From Pseudothermotoga elfii DSM 9442 = NBRC 107921 (GTDB taxonomy: Bacteria > Thermotogota > Thermotogae > Thermotogales > DSM-5069), in contig NC_022792.1 of NCBI RefSeq assembly GCF_000504085.1, forward strand, positions 682,001 to 746,000: a stretch of DNA of 64,000 nucleotides, read 5' to 3'. The notes below the pieces were generated by a model that was not told where the DNA came from, ran no database searches, and worked only from the letters and a program-made list of their open reading frames with translations. The translations under genes were made by a program, and so were the position numbers. Shown here piece by piece: positions 17,761-27,869 of this stretch. Every line of letters starts with the position of its first letter. The first letter of the stretch is position 1.

Positions 17761-18087
17761 CGGAGAGAGGCGGGTGGTCGCAGGCGCTGCCTGAGGAAAG
17801 TCCGGACTCCACAGGGCAGGACGCTGGGTAATACCCAGGAGGAGCGATCCTCGGACAGGGCCATAGAGACTTCAAACCGCCTTGAAAGGCAAGGGTGGAA
17901 AGGTGAGGTAAGAGCTCACCAGCATCGGGGTGACCCGATGGCTCGGTAACCCCCGTTCGGAGCAAGGCCAAGCAGGGGTTGGGTGGTCCCGCCCGATAAC
18001 CCCGGGTAGGCCGCTTGAGGAGGGTGGTAACACCCTTCCAAGATAGATGACCACCTGAGACAGAATCCGGCTTACGGCCTCTCTCCG
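17761..18087 (+). ncRNA. rnpB: RNase P RNA, bacterial type A
   Basis: The catalytic RNA of RNase P, which matures tRNA 5' ends. The 5' CGGAGAGAGG pairs with 3' CCTCTCTCCG (18078-18087) to make P1. The conserved core is present: GAGGAAAGTCCGGACTCC near 17793-17810 and ACAGAATCCGGCTTACGGCC near 18060-18079, which together form P4 and flanking strands. Many GC-rich stems fit a thermophile. It sits between fmt and truA on the same strand, immediately after the fmt stop, and I see no clear separate promoter, so it may be processed from the operon transcript. Ends are inferred from P1 pairing. Confidence 0.95.
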
Positions 18088-18115
18088 ATTTAAAAATAAG
18101 GGGTGTAAGTAAGGC

Positions 18116-18853
18116 ATGAAGAGATTTATGGCAATAGTTTCATACGATGGAACCAATTTCTGTGGGTTTCAAGTTCAAAAAGACGTGAGAACAGTTCAGG
18201 GCATGTTCGAGCAGGCTCTCGAGAGAATTTTAAAGCAGAGGGTGATAACAATTGCTGCTGGTAGAACAGACACAGGTGTACATGCAAATGGACAAATTGT
18301 ATGTTTCGACTGTTATCTCGATATAGATGAGGAGAGCATGAAAAATGCTATGAATGCAAATCTCCCGGATGACATTTACGTTCGAAAAGTTGTCGAAGTC
18401 GATAAAAATTTTCATCCAAGATTTGACGCAAAAAGAAGAATTTATCATTATCTCATATACAATTCCCAGGAACCAAATTTGTTTATCAGAAATTACGCGT
18501 GGTGGTTTCCTTATAAATTGAACATCTGTAAAATGAGAGAGGCAGCGAAATTTTTTGAAGGGGAGCATGATTTCAGATCATTTATGAAGAGTGGAGATCA
18601 CCGGGAAAATACAGTGAGGACAATTTATCGAGTCAGAGTTTTACAGTTACGTGGGGGAATCATTCTTATAAGAGTGGAAGGACGTTCTTTTTTGAGAAGG
18701 ATGGTTAGAAATATGGTTGGTGCACTTGTCAAAGTGGGGGTAGGCGAATGGAAACCAGAAGATATTTCGAGAGTTCTGGAGTTGAAAGATCGGTCAAAAG
18801 CAGCCGTTACTGCACCGCCACATGGTTTGTACTTATATGCAGTGGACTTCTAA
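18116..18853 (+). CDS. truA: tRNA pseudouridine(38-40) synthase TruA
   Basis: 245 residues. It makes pseudouridine at positions 38-40 of the anticodon arm. The catalytic motif AAGRTDTGVHANGQ (Asp nucleophile), YDGTNFCGFQVQ near the N terminus and the C-terminal GRSFLRRMVRNMVGALV segment are all present. Its last 106 nt overlap, in another frame, the start of the next gene. Start ATG 18116 lies 28 nt after the RNase P RNA. Confidence 0.95.
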   Translation: MKRFMAIVSYDGTNFCGFQVQKDVRTVQGMFEQALERILKQRVITIAAGRTDTGVHANGQIVCFDCYLDIDEESMKNAMNANLPDDIYVRKVVEVDKNFHPRFDAKRRIYHYLIYNSQEPNLFIRNYAWWFPYKLNICKMREAAKFFEGEHDFRSFMKSGDHRENTVRTIYRVRVLQLRGGIILIRVEGRSFLRRMVRNMVGALVKVGVGEWKPEDISRVLELKDRSKAAVTAPPHGLYLYAVDF

Positions 18854-20157
18854 TTGCTGGAACTGTGAGTCAAATATGGATTCTGGATCAACCTGTATAT
18901 ATTTATGAACAGTCCGGGGTGCTGTATTATGCTGGTTTTACTGAGCCGGCATCGAGCGATTTTGATCTGATTGCATCGTGGACAAAATTACCTGTTGTTC
19001 AGCTTTTCTATGATGGACCAGATCAGTTACGAAAAATGGTAGAAGAAATCCTTTGTGAGATAGGGATTCAAATAGGTTTGGGAGATTTTCTTTTAATTAA
19101 GTTACGTGTACAGGATGAACTTTGCCACGTTGAGGTTAAATATAGAGATTTCTCTTATGAAGAAAATGCAGGGGCAAGTCAAATTCGGGAAGTTTTATCA
19201 AGTAGTTTGAGAGGAATTTTCCCTATTTTAGAAAAGCCGTCTGATGGGTATCTTGTTGAAATAAGGGATGATGTGGAGATTAAAAGAACGCATAATGCAA
19301 TCAAACCTGTGAGTTTTTTGATTCCTGAGAAACTCTATGAAGTTGCCATAAAAGGCGAAACGCGGTTGCTCCCAGAGGGTTTTTACAACTTTTTTGGGCA
19401 GATAGTTTACTTAAACAAAAACATGAAAATAGAAGATTCGGCATTTTTTATAGAAGGAGCGCAGATGGTTTATAAACTTAAAAATGAATTTTTGGTGTAT
19501 AGAGATGGGAAATTGCTGTATCCTGATGGCCAATTTTTGGTAATTGATGAACCTTATGATGTCCTTGAAGAAAAGATCTTGCCGAAACTTGTCGCTGTGA
19601 AGGCAGAAGGAGGAATGCAGATTAATTCCGCAATTCTCGGAAAATATAGGGAATTTCTCGTCTTAGCAAGCGGCATGATTGTTCCACTCGATTTTTCCTG
19701 GGTCATGAAAATATCGAACCCGTTGATTGAGTGGTGTGCTAAGGGAGATGAATTATATGTTTTGGATCTTTCTTCTTTCGTAAAAGCGGTAGATTTGAAA
19801 AGAAAGAAAATTCTTTGGGAAAAACATATTCCAGGTGCCTGGGGAATCTCATGCTTTGACGATTATATTTATGTTGGAGTTGGTCAGAAAGTACTGAAAT
19901 TAGATCGAAATGGAAATGTTCTTTCTGAGGAAAATTGCAATGATTTTGGATCCTGGAGAGAGGGTATAATCATCCTGAAAAGCGAAGAGGAAGGTTTTAT
20001 TGTTAGGAATAACAAAGGTTTTGTGGTGATGAAAAATAGCCAGGCAACTTTGTACATGGACGAGCCAAGAGTTTTCGATAACGTCCTCAGGGTAAAATTT
20101 TTTGATTGGGGGACAGTCGTTCAAACAGAAACTGGTTGCTGGGTGGTGGAGAATTGA
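18748..20157 (+). CDS. Putative exported protein with beta-propeller-like C-terminal repeats
   Basis: 469 residues from ATG 18748, which lies 106 nt inside truA and is preceded by GGGGGTAGG. The N terminus has basic residues followed by a hydrophobic stretch (TWFVLICSGLLIAGTV), consistent with a signal peptide or anchor encoded largely in the overlap; the next in-frame start (GTG 18865) would lack it. The C-terminal 150 residues show PQQ/WD-like strands (YVLDLSSFVKAVDLKRKKI, YIYVGVGQKVLKLDRNG). I cannot assign a function. It is coupled to tlyA by a TTGA overlap. Confidence 0.65.
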   Translation: METRRYFESSGVERSVKSSRYCTATWFVLICSGLLIAGTVSQIWILDQPVYIYEQSGVLYYAGFTEPASSDFDLIASWTKLPVVQLFYDGPDQLRKMVEEILCEIGIQIGLGDFLLIKLRVQDELCHVEVKYRDFSYEENAGASQIREVLSSSLRGIFPILEKPSDGYLVEIRDDVEIKRTHNAIKPVSFLIPEKLYEVAIKGETRLLPEGFYNFFGQIVYLNKNMKIEDSAFFIEGAQMVYKLKNEFLVYRDGKLLYPDGQFLVIDEPYDVLEEKILPKLVAVKAEGGMQINSAILGKYREFLVLASGMIVPLDFSWVMKISNPLIEWCAKGDELYVLDLSSFVKAVDLKRKKILWEKHIPGAWGISCFDDYIYVGVGQKVLKLDRNGNVLSEENCNDFGSWREGIIILKSEEEGFIVRNNKGFVVMKNSQATLYMDEPRVFDNVLRVKFFDWGTVVQTETGCWVVEN

Positions 20158-20951
20158 AAAAAAGGCTCGATTTGATTGTTACTGAGAGAAAACTTGCTGC
20201 AAGTAGATCTCAGGCCAGAGATCTGATTAAATTGGGACGAGTGGTAGTGAATGGTAAAATATGCAGAAAGCCTGGCACCATCTGTTTTGAAGAAGATGAG
20301 ATCAAGCTTTGCGAACCAAGACAGTATGTCAGCCGTGGAGGAGAAAAGCTTGAAAAAGCTTATCTGTCCTTTGGCTTGAAGTTTGCAGAAAAAATTGTCT
20401 GCGACATAGGTGCCTCTACAGGGGGTTTCACCCAATTTGCCCTTAAACATGGTGCAAAAAGGGTTTATGCTATAGATGTAGGAAAAAATCAACTTGCAGA
20501 TATATTGCGAAAAGATGAAAGAGTTGTTTGCATGGAAAATTTCAACGCAAGGAATTTGAGGTTAAGAGATATTGGTGAACATGTAGATATAGTTTTGTGT
20601 GACGTTTCATTTATCTCCATCATATATTTGCTTGATCCAATTGGCTTAATTTTGAAAGATAGTGGGGAAGCTGTTTTATTAATAAAACCGCAATTTGAAA
20701 TAGGAAAAAATCAATCTCATTCTGTAGAATCTCATTTAGAGGTAATTCAGAGGATTTTTAAAAAAGCGATTGATTCTGGGCTTTTTCCCGTTGATCTGAT
20801 ATACTCTCCTATAACCGGTTCAAAAGGCAATATTGAATATTTTGCACATATGGTTAGGGCGGATACGAACAAATGTATATTTGACAGGGTCATAAATATT
20901 GTAGAAGAAGCCTGGGATTTTTTCAGGGGTGGAAAGTTGTGCGGACAGTAA
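20154..20951 (+). CDS. tlyA: TlyA-family rRNA (cytidine-2'-O)-methyltransferase
   Basis: 265 residues from TTG 20154 in a TTGA overlap with the preceding gene. An N-terminal S4 RNA-binding domain (KRLDLIVTERKLAASRSQARDLI) is followed by an FtsJ-like Rossmann methyltransferase with the SAM motif CDIGASTGGFTQFAL and CDVSFISI. Homologues methylate 16S C1409 and/or 23S C1920 at the 2'-OH and confer capreomycin sensitivity. The longer frame to 20106 is not needed. Its end overlaps the next gene by 13 nt. Confidence 0.92.
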   Translation: MKKRLDLIVTERKLAASRSQARDLIKLGRVVVNGKICRKPGTICFEEDEIKLCEPRQYVSRGGEKLEKAYLSFGLKFAEKIVCDIGASTGGFTQFALKHGAKRVYAIDVGKNQLADILRKDERVVCMENFNARNLRLRDIGEHVDIVLCDVSFISIIYLLDPIGLILKDSGEAVLLIKPQFEIGKNQSHSVESHLEVIQRIFKKAIDSGLFPVDLIYSPITGSKGNIEYFAHMVRADTNKCIFDRVINIVEEAWDFFRGGKLCGQ

Positions 20952-22333
20952 TTTTACTTTTAATACTTTTTTCTTTGCCAATTTTTATTATGGGTGAGTT
21001 AATTGATTTTGTACCTGCAGATTACGATTTTTTCCTGCTTTTCAAAGAAGGATCTCTGTATTATCCTATGATTAAGTCGATTCCGTTTTTTAATTTTTTA
21101 CTTGGTGAAGAAGGGCTTGGTTTAGAGTATGTTGCAAAATCACTGCTTGAGAATGTGAGCTATAATACCCGTGTTTCTCAAGATCTTCTTTATGAAGTTT
21201 TGGGAAGAGATGTACTTTTTGCGGCTCGTGGAATGATTTTTGAAATCCAGTCATTATTCTCACTTGATTTGAATTATTATGTAGAGGCTTTACGCAATAT
21301 CGGAACAAACTCAATTCTTGTATTTGAAACTGACAAACCAGAACAGTTCATCAAATTTATAGCTGGTATAACAAATCTGAAGCTTTCATACAATGAACAG
21401 ACCTGGATACTTCAGGATACAGATGTGGCTATATTTTCAAGGTATCATAGAGGTTACCTTGTTTTCAGTGGTAGTAAAATTGCTCTGGAAAAAGCGATAG
21501 ATACCTACGACAGGCCTGAATCTCAGATGAGAAATCATCCGGCTGTTCAAAGGTTGCTTAACCAACCGACCTGGATTTGTGGGTTCTTTAAAGGTAATTC
21601 CTTTGGCATAGATTTTCCCGGTATTAACAGTAATTCTTATGATACAGATTACTTTACCGTTCTGGGGTTGCCAAATGGAGAGTCACTGCAAATAATCGTA
21701 AGACAGTACTTGAATGAATCTGATGATCTTGATAAATACCTTTCGAATTCTTCAAATATGAGGAATATGCCACTTATAGGTGATTTGGCTTTTTCTGCTA
21801 CTGCATCCGGGCCGTCTGATATAGCTCACGAGATTTCGCTGTGGTTTCAGGGAGTGGAAGAGGAAATAAAGAAGATATATGATGTTGTTTCTTATATTTT
21901 AAATTTGAGCGAGGGTAGAGTCTATCTAACCAGTGATTTGTCTGGTGAGCAGATCAGGTTTGCGGCTATTTTTGATTTGACGGAGAAATTTGATAATAGT
22001 ATCCTTGTCAAATATGGTGCACGAAATTTTGGTGAGGAATATCGCTTACCGATTTTGAATGGTTTTGTCTCGTTTTTTGAGCAGGGGAGAAATTTGATTA
22101 TGACGAATATGTCCAAGGATGAATATGACAGAATATCTAGTAGAAAAAGACTCAGAGATGATGCTGCTTATCAGTATCTTTCTAAAGAACTTCCCGAGAA
22201 AGATATAATGAGAATTTATGTGGATTTGGGAAAGATAGTGGAATCTCTACTTGGCATGAAAGCCAGAGGAAGGGTTATGATTTGTGAGTATCTTGAAAAT
22301 GGAATCCTCATCTACAAAGTGGAGGTAATGTGA
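20939..22333 (+). CDS. Predicted secreted/anchored protein of unknown function
   Basis: 464 residues starting at GTG 20939. A clear signal sequence ([17 protein letters not shown]) is followed by a large, mostly beta extracytoplasmic domain beginning [13 protein letters not shown] do not recognise the family. Position between tlyA and secA is probably only operon membership. Its stop is 1 nt before the GTG start of secA; the secA Shine-Dalgarno lies in its last codons. Confidence 0.65.
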   Translation: MRTVILLLILFSLPIFIMGELIDFVPADYDFFLLFKEGSLYYPMIKSIPFFNFLLGEEGLGLEYVAKSLLENVSYNTRVSQDLLYEVLGRDVLFAARGMIFEIQSLFSLDLNYYVEALRNIGTNSILVFETDKPEQFIKFIAGITNLKLSYNEQTWILQDTDVAIFSRYHRGYLVFSGSKIALEKAIDTYDRPESQMRNHPAVQRLLNQPTWICGFFKGNSFGIDFPGINSNSYDTDYFTVLGLPNGESLQIIVRQYLNESDDLDKYLSNSSNMRNMPLIGDLAFSATASGPSDIAHEISLWFQGVEEEIKKIYDVVSYILNLSEGRVYLTSDLSGEQIRFAAIFDLTEKFDNSILVKYGARNFGEEYRLPILNGFVSFFEQGRNLIMTNMSKDEYDRISSRKRLRDDAAYQYLSKELPEKDIMRIYVDLGKIVESLLGMKARGRVMICEYLENGILIYKVEVM

Positions 22334-22334
22334 T

Positions 22335-24929
22335 GTGAAGATACCGTTTTTCGATAGAAACAAGATGTTGTTGAAAAAATATTCTAAGATTGTTGAAAAA
22401 ATAAAGCGGCGTGAAGAGCGTTTTTCAAAGATGAGTAACCAAGAGCTCATTAATGTTGCTCTCGAGTTCAGAAAAATTTCTGATCCTCAAAATCACATAG
22501 AGGATATTTTCGCGATGGTGAGGGTTGCAGCAAAGAGAACACTGGGTATGTATCCTTTTGACGTTCAATTAATAGGTGCACTGGTTTTAAATGATGGCAA
22601 AATCGCAGAGATGAAAACGGGTGAAGGAAAGACTTTGGTTGCAACTATGCCGCTTTTTTTTAATGCGTTGTTTGGCAAAGGTGTTCATCTTGTAACTGTA
22701 AACGATTATTTGGCACGCCGTGATGCTCTTTGGATGGGACCTCTGTACCTTTTTCTGGGCATGAGGGTCGGCGTGATAAACCAGCTTGGCAAATCGTATG
22801 AAGTTGTCTGGAAGAATCAGGAACTCTATGAAAAAGCGATTTCAGATAATCTTTCTATCTGGCCTGAAGATTATAAGAATGAGTTTCTCAAAGAATCGGC
22901 AAAGGACAGAAAAGCGGTCGAAGCATTTGAAGTAGAGTTGATTGAGATAACTCGAAAAGAAGCCTATGTATGTGACATAACCTACGGTACCAACAATGAA
23001 TTTGGTTTTGATTACCTGCGGGATAATCTGGTCTTTCAATTCGATGATAAAGTTCAAAGGGGTCATTTTTACGCGATTGTTGACGAGGTAGACAGTATAT
23101 TGATAGACGAAGCCCGAACTCCTCTGATAATATCAGGTCCATCACGTGAGGGAGCATCTGTGTACAGGCGTTTTGCAAGTATAGCAAAAAAAATGTCTAA
23201 GGACATCGATTTCACGGTCGATGAAAAATCCAGAACGATTATCCTGACTGATAAGGGTATAGAAAAATCGGAGAAACTTCTGCAAGTTGACAACCTTTAT
23301 GATCCATCGAATGTGAGCAGTGTGTATCACCTTCTAAACGCCTTGAAAGCTTTGCATCTGTTTAAAAAAGATGTTGATTATGTTGTCATGAATCAGGAAG
23401 TTGTCATAGTTGATGAGTTTACTGGCAGGTTATTGCCTGGCAGGAGGTACAGTGGCGGCCTTCATCAAGCGATAGAAGCAAAAGAAGGTGTCCCGGTAAA
23501 AGAGGAGTCGGTAACTTACGCAACAATAACTTTTCAAAATTACTTCAAAATGTATGAGAAGCTTGCCGGCATGACTGGAACAGCTAAAACTGAAGAAGAG
23601 GAATTCAAACAACTTTATGATCTGGAAGTTGTGGTTATTCCCACACACAAACCTATGATCAGAAAAGATCACGATGATTTAATATACAGGACTCAGGCTG
23701 AAAAATATACTGCGGTGGTGAATGATGTTGTTGAAAGGTACAAAAAAGGCCAACCGGTCTTAATAGGGACTACATCTATAGAAAAAAGTGAACTTCTGAG
23801 CACTATGCTCAAAAAAGCGGGCATACCGCATCAGGTTTTAAATGCCAAATACCATGAGAAAGAAGCGGAAATCATAGCGCAGGCCGGCCAAAAGGGTGCA
23901 GTAACCATTGCGACTAATATGGCTGGTAGAGGAACTGATATAAAGCTTGGTGAAGGCGTTGCCGATTTGGGAGGATTGTGCATTATAGGAACCGAGCGGC
24001 ACGAGAGCAGGCGTATAGATAACCAGTTAAGAGGAAGATCTGGTAGGCAGGGAGATCCCGGAGAATCCAGATTCTATCTGTCTCTTGAAGACGATTTACT
24101 GAGAATATTCGGGGCAGATCAGCTTGAAAAAGTTATGAACGTTCTTAAGATCAAACCAGGAGAACCTATAGAGCATCCTCTTTTGACGAAGCTTGTCGAA
24201 ACAGTTCAGAAAAGAGTTGAAGGGATCAATTTTTCAATTAGAAAGCATCTTATGGAAATGGATACAGTGCTGGACGTTCAAAGAAACTCAATTTATTCTT
24301 ACAGAGACTGGATTTTATCAGGTAAAGTAAGCCAGTATATAGATGAAGCCATAGAGGATTTTGTTGAGAGAAGAATTGAAGAATTCTGCGATGGAAGTGA
24401 ATGGAATCTTGAAGGTTTAAAAAATTCACTATCTGTTTTACCGAAAGATGTGGTATCTATAGATAGCCAAAAATTTGATTCGGAAGGTCAGATGAAAGAT
24501 TTTCTGATTAGATCTATAAAGGATGCTTATGAAAGAAAAAGGCAGGAAATAGGGGACGAGTACGATCAGTTTTTGAAATTTCTTATTCTTCGCATCATAG
24601 ATGATAACTGGAGGCAATATCTTGAAGAAGTAGATCACGTGAAAGAAGCGGTGAATCTCAGAGTTTACGGTCAAAGAGATCCGATGATTGAATTTAAAAA
24701 AGAAACTTTTGCACTGTTTGACGAAATGATAGCAAGAATAAATGAGATTGTTGTTAGCTGGATGCTTCGTGTTGTGAAAGTAGATAGTAAAAAAGCCGAG
24801 CAAGAAGCAAAAAGCGGGCTTTCAAATCTGCAGCTTGTCCATGAAGAGTTCAACATTGTAAACAGATCCGAGAGAAGAAAGTTACACAAAAATGAGAAAA
24901 TAAAAAAGAGGTTTAAAGTAAAGAGGTGA
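22335..24929 (+). CDS. secA: Preprotein translocase ATPase SecA
   Basis: 864 residues. SecA drives unfolded preproteins through SecYEG. Walker A is MKTGEGKT (GEGKT at 96-100), Walker B region [20 protein letters not shown], then preprotein cross-linking domain, second RecA-like domain with [26 protein letters not shown], and the helical wing/scaffold ([19 protein letters not shown]). The usual C-terminal CxCxnC zinc/SecB-binding tail is absent; the protein ends in a Lys/Arg-rich tail. GTG start with GGAGGT 8 nt upstream. Confidence 0.96.
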
Positions 24930-24938
24930 AAAATTTTT

Positions 24939-26042
24939 ATGATAACTTATGAAACACGCGTTAAAATAGATGAGCTCAGGGAAAAATACCTTAATTTTGT
25001 TAAACTTATTGATCCAGACAAACTTAACATGGAACTGAAGAAGATGGAAAGCGAAATGTCAGATCCGGAGATCTGGAAAGATCAAAGAAAGGCAGGAGAG
25101 ATTTCTAAAAAAGTCAGGCGCATAAAAGAGCTACTCTCTGATATATCTGAGATAGAAAGGAATTTTGAAGATATTGATGTCGGGATTGAGCTTTCCGAAG
25201 AAGACCCAGGCATAGCGCAAGATATTGAGAAAATTGTTCAGGAAGTTGAGAAAAATATACGTCGGTTCCAACTTGAACTGATATTGAACGATCCACTCGA
25301 TCAGAATAATGCGTATCTTTCGATACATCCAGGTGCAGGTGGAACAGAGTCCCATGATTGGGCACAAATGTTACTTAGAATGTACATGAGATGGGCCGAA
25401 AGAAAAGGTTTTATCGTAGAATTGCTCGATTTCCAGCCAGGAGAGGAAGCTGGGCTGAAGAGCGCTACGATTCTCGTAAAAGGTGAGTACGCTTATGGAT
25501 ATTTGAAACACGAGCGCGGTGTACACAGGCTTGTTAGAATATCTCCATTTGATGCTGCAAAAAGAAGACATACCTCATTTGCTTCAGTCAATGTTGTTCC
25601 GGAGATTTCTGATGATATAGATGTGGAAATCAAACCGGAAGATATAAGAATTGATACATTCAGGGCATCTGGTCACGGGGGACAATACGTCAACAGAACA
25701 GATTCAGCTGTCAGAATAACGCATTTGCCAACAGGAATAGTGGTTTCCTGCCAGAGTGAGAGATCACAGCATCAAAACAAGGCGCTTGCCATGAAAGTTC
25801 TTAAAGCAAAACTCTATCAACTGGAGCTTGCAAAAAGGAGAGAGCAGCTTGATGAGATTCAGGGTGAACTTAAAGAAATTTCCTGGGGAAACCAGATAAG
25901 ATCTTATATTTTGCAACCATACACGCTTGTCAAAGACCACAGAACAGATATTGAAACTGGTAATTTCGATGCTGTACTTGATGGGGAACTTGACCAGTTT
26001 ATTGAAGCTGAGCTTTTATATTTTGCTGATTATAAAATTTAG
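24939..26042 (+). CDS. prfB: Peptide chain release factor 2, no programmed frameshift
   Basis: 367 residues. RF2 recognises UAA/UGA through the SPF tripeptide, seen in RISPFDAAKRRHTSF, and hydrolyses peptidyl-tRNA through GGQ in SGHGGQYVNRTDSA. The N-terminal region KYLNFVKLIDPDKLNMELKK runs in a single frame, so the autoregulatory +1 frameshift found in many prfB genes is not present. Its TAG stop overlaps the opposite-strand stop of the next gene (TTAG), leaving no room for a conventional terminator. Confidence 0.95.
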   Translation: MITYETRVKIDELREKYLNFVKLIDPDKLNMELKKMESEMSDPEIWKDQRKAGEISKKVRRIKELLSDISEIERNFEDIDVGIELSEEDPGIAQDIEKIVQEVEKNIRRFQLELILNDPLDQNNAYLSIHPGAGGTESHDWAQMLLRMYMRWAERKGFIVELLDFQPGEEAGLKSATILVKGEYAYGYLKHERGVHRLVRISPFDAAKRRHTSFASVNVVPEISDDIDVEIKPEDIRIDTFRASGHGGQYVNRTDSAVRITHLPTGIVVSCQSERSQHQNKALAMKVLKAKLYQLELAKRREQLDEIQGELKEISWGNQIRSYILQPYTLVKDHRTDIETGNFDAVLDGELDQFIEAELLYFADYKI

Positions 26043-26977
26043 TGTCTGTGTATTCCATACTTTTTCATTTTGTAGCAAAACGTTTTATAATTAACACCTA
26101 TCATTGTTGCTGCTTTTTTTCTGTTCCATGCTGCTTTTTCGAGGGCATTGTATATAAATTGTTTTTCAAGTTTGGCAACGATGTTGTCTATGTAATTTTT
26201 CATTCGAGATGGTGAAAAGTCTTTCTTTGCCACGCTGGTTTCTATCAATTTACCTATTATATCTTGCCCGGAAGCATATTTATAGATCATATTTATTAGC
26301 TCTTCAGTATTTCCAGGCCAGTCGTAGCTTAAAAGCGCGTTCATTGTCTGTTCATCAGGAAATTTGACAGGTAGATGCTTATGTTTTTGATGCAGTAAAG
26401 ACAGCAAATGATCTACCATGTAAGGAATGTCTTCTTTGCGATTTCTGAGTGGTGGGATTTCGATCGCTGCAGAATTTTTTGATTCACAGTATTCTACGAC
26501 AATATCTATTTCCTTTTCATCTATCGTGCCTGTGTATCGATTTGTTTCTTTTTCGCTATAATTTCCATCCGTAAGGTATTCTATATACGCTTCCACTTTT
26601 ACACCTTTCTCAATTTTCAAAGTTATTTGGTCAACATTTTTTGATTTGAGTCTCTGTAATTTCCTGAGAGTTTTCAGAATTTTGCAACCTTGAAGTTCAA
26701 CGGAATTATTCATAATGTCGCACCTTTTTTTCAACCTTTCGAGGGAGTTTTTTGCCTCCAGGTACTTGAGGGCTATTAAAAATGAGTCTTCATTATCCAC
26801 GAAGATGGTGTTGTTGAACTTATCCATTTTTTCGCCATAGATTATATCCCAGAATTCTTCAATTAATTTTTTTTCGTAATCTTGATTATCTTCATAAGTT
26901 TGTAAATAGATTTTTTCGTCCAGGGCTGGTATGCGTATTTTGCTAATGAATCTGGCAGGAATTAATATCTTTAGCAT
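26039..26977 (-). CDS. Degenerate NtrC-like protein: AAA+ remnant plus Fis-type HTH
   Basis: 312 residues. The C-terminal half matches the end of sigma-54 activator AAA+ domains (IPPLRNRKEDIPYMVDHLLSL, sensor II-like SYDWPGNTEELINMIY) followed by a Fis-type helix-turn-helix (NALEKAAWNRKKAATMIGVNYKTFCYKMKKYGI). The N-terminal half shows no Walker A, no Walker B and no GAFTGA loop, so it is unlikely to remodel sigma-54 polymerase. It may be a DNA-binding regulator derived from such an activator. It is the last gene of the operon with DppA and the phosphotransacylase-like gene, 10 nt after the latter. Confidence 0.75.
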   Translation of the reverse strand: MLKILIPARFISKIRIPALDEKIYLQTYEDNQDYEKKLIEEFWDIIYGEKMDKFNNTIFVDNEDSFLIALKYLEAKNSLERLKKRCDIMNNSVELQGCKILKTLRKLQRLKSKNVDQITLKIEKGVKVEAYIEYLTDGNYSEKETNRYTGTIDEKEIDIVVEYCESKNSAAIEIPPLRNRKEDIPYMVDHLLSLLHQKHKHLPVKFPDEQTMNALLSYDWPGNTEELINMIYKYASGQDIIGKLIETSVAKKDFSPSRMKNYIDNIVAKLEKQFIYNALEKAAWNRKKAATMIGVNYKTFCYKMKKYGIHRH

Positions 26978-26987
26978 ACTCTCACCT

Positions 26988-27869
26988 TCATCCTGCTGAA
27001 ATTGCTAAAGCTATTGACAGTAGCTTCGATTCAGCACTATCAGCTCTTGATACAACTACAATAGGAGCATTAGCTCCCACTATTAATCCAGCTATTTTTC
27101 CTTTTGCAAAATACACAGCCGATTTACCAAGAAAATTTCCAGAATGGATATCAGGAACAACTAAAATATCTGCCTGCCCTGCAACTGGACTTTTTACCCC
27201 CTTGATTTCCGCTGCTTTGTGGCAAAGTGCGTTATCCAAACCAAGCGGGCCATCAACAAGGCAACCCTTTATTTCCCCGCGCTGCGCCATTTTGGTTATC
27301 ACTGCTGCTTCAGTTGTTTCAGGCATATCGTTATTCACCGTTTCAACAGCGCAAATCAAAGCTACCTTTGGTGTCTCATAACCTAATTTTCTAAGGAAAT
27401 CAACAGCATTTTTTATAACTAAGATTTTCTGTTCAATATTTGGTTTAATCACCATACCACCATCTGTGATAAAAATGACTCTTTCCACTCCCGGGACTTC
27501 TATCCCGGCAAGATGGCTCAATAGGCCACTTCCCCGAAGCCCCCATTCTTTATTCAGTACAGCTTTTAAAAGGGTAGAAGTCTTGACAAGACCTTTGATC
27601 ACCACGTCGGCTAATCCAGATGAAACGATTTTCACACCCGTTTCTGCTGCTTCACGTTCTGTGTGAGCATGTATTACTTTAGCTTCGCCCGAATAAGATA
27701 TACTGGAACTATTTCCAACCAGAAAAATTTCCTCGACGATGCCTATTTCTTTCGCTTTGAAAACTGCTTTGACTGCTTCTTTATCTTCAGCGCCAACAAC
27801 GACGACCCTTTTTTTTCTGGATGATTTTGCTTTTTCAATTAAATCTGACAGTGTCTTCACGCCTATCAC
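26988..27869 (-). CDS. Phosphate acetyl/butyryltransferase family protein
   Basis: 293 residues of the PTA/PTB family, which exchanges CoA thioesters with acyl phosphates. Family-like segments: KRVVVVGAEDKEAVKAV, GLADVVIKGLVKTSTLLKAVLN, VIFITDGGM, DGPLGLDNALC and VPDIHSGNFLGKSAVYF. Length suits phosphate butyryltransferase. GTG start overlaps the dppA stop as GTGA. A kinase partner (acetate/butyrate kinase) is not adjacent. Coupled to a D-aminopeptidase, it may process acids made from amino-acid fermentation; that is inference. Confidence 0.82.
   Translation of the reverse strand: MIGVKTLSDLIEKAKSSRKKRVVVVGAEDKEAVKAVFKAKEIGIVEEIFLVGNSSSISYSGEAKVIHAHTEREAAETGVKIVSSGLADVVIKGLVKTSTLLKAVLNKEWGLRGSGLLSHLAGIEVPGVERVIFITDGGMVIKPNIEQKILVIKNAVDFLRKLGYETPKVALICAVETVNNDMPETTEAAVITKMAQRGEIKGCLVDGPLGLDNALCHKAAEIKGVKSPVAGQADILVVPDIHSGNFLGKSAVYFAKGKIAGLIVGANAPIVVVSRADSAESKLLSIALAISAG

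Noticed and set aside
24939-25060. Programmed +1 frameshift in prfB
   Set aside because: The first 60 codons run in one frame with no internal TGA after a CTT-like slippery site.
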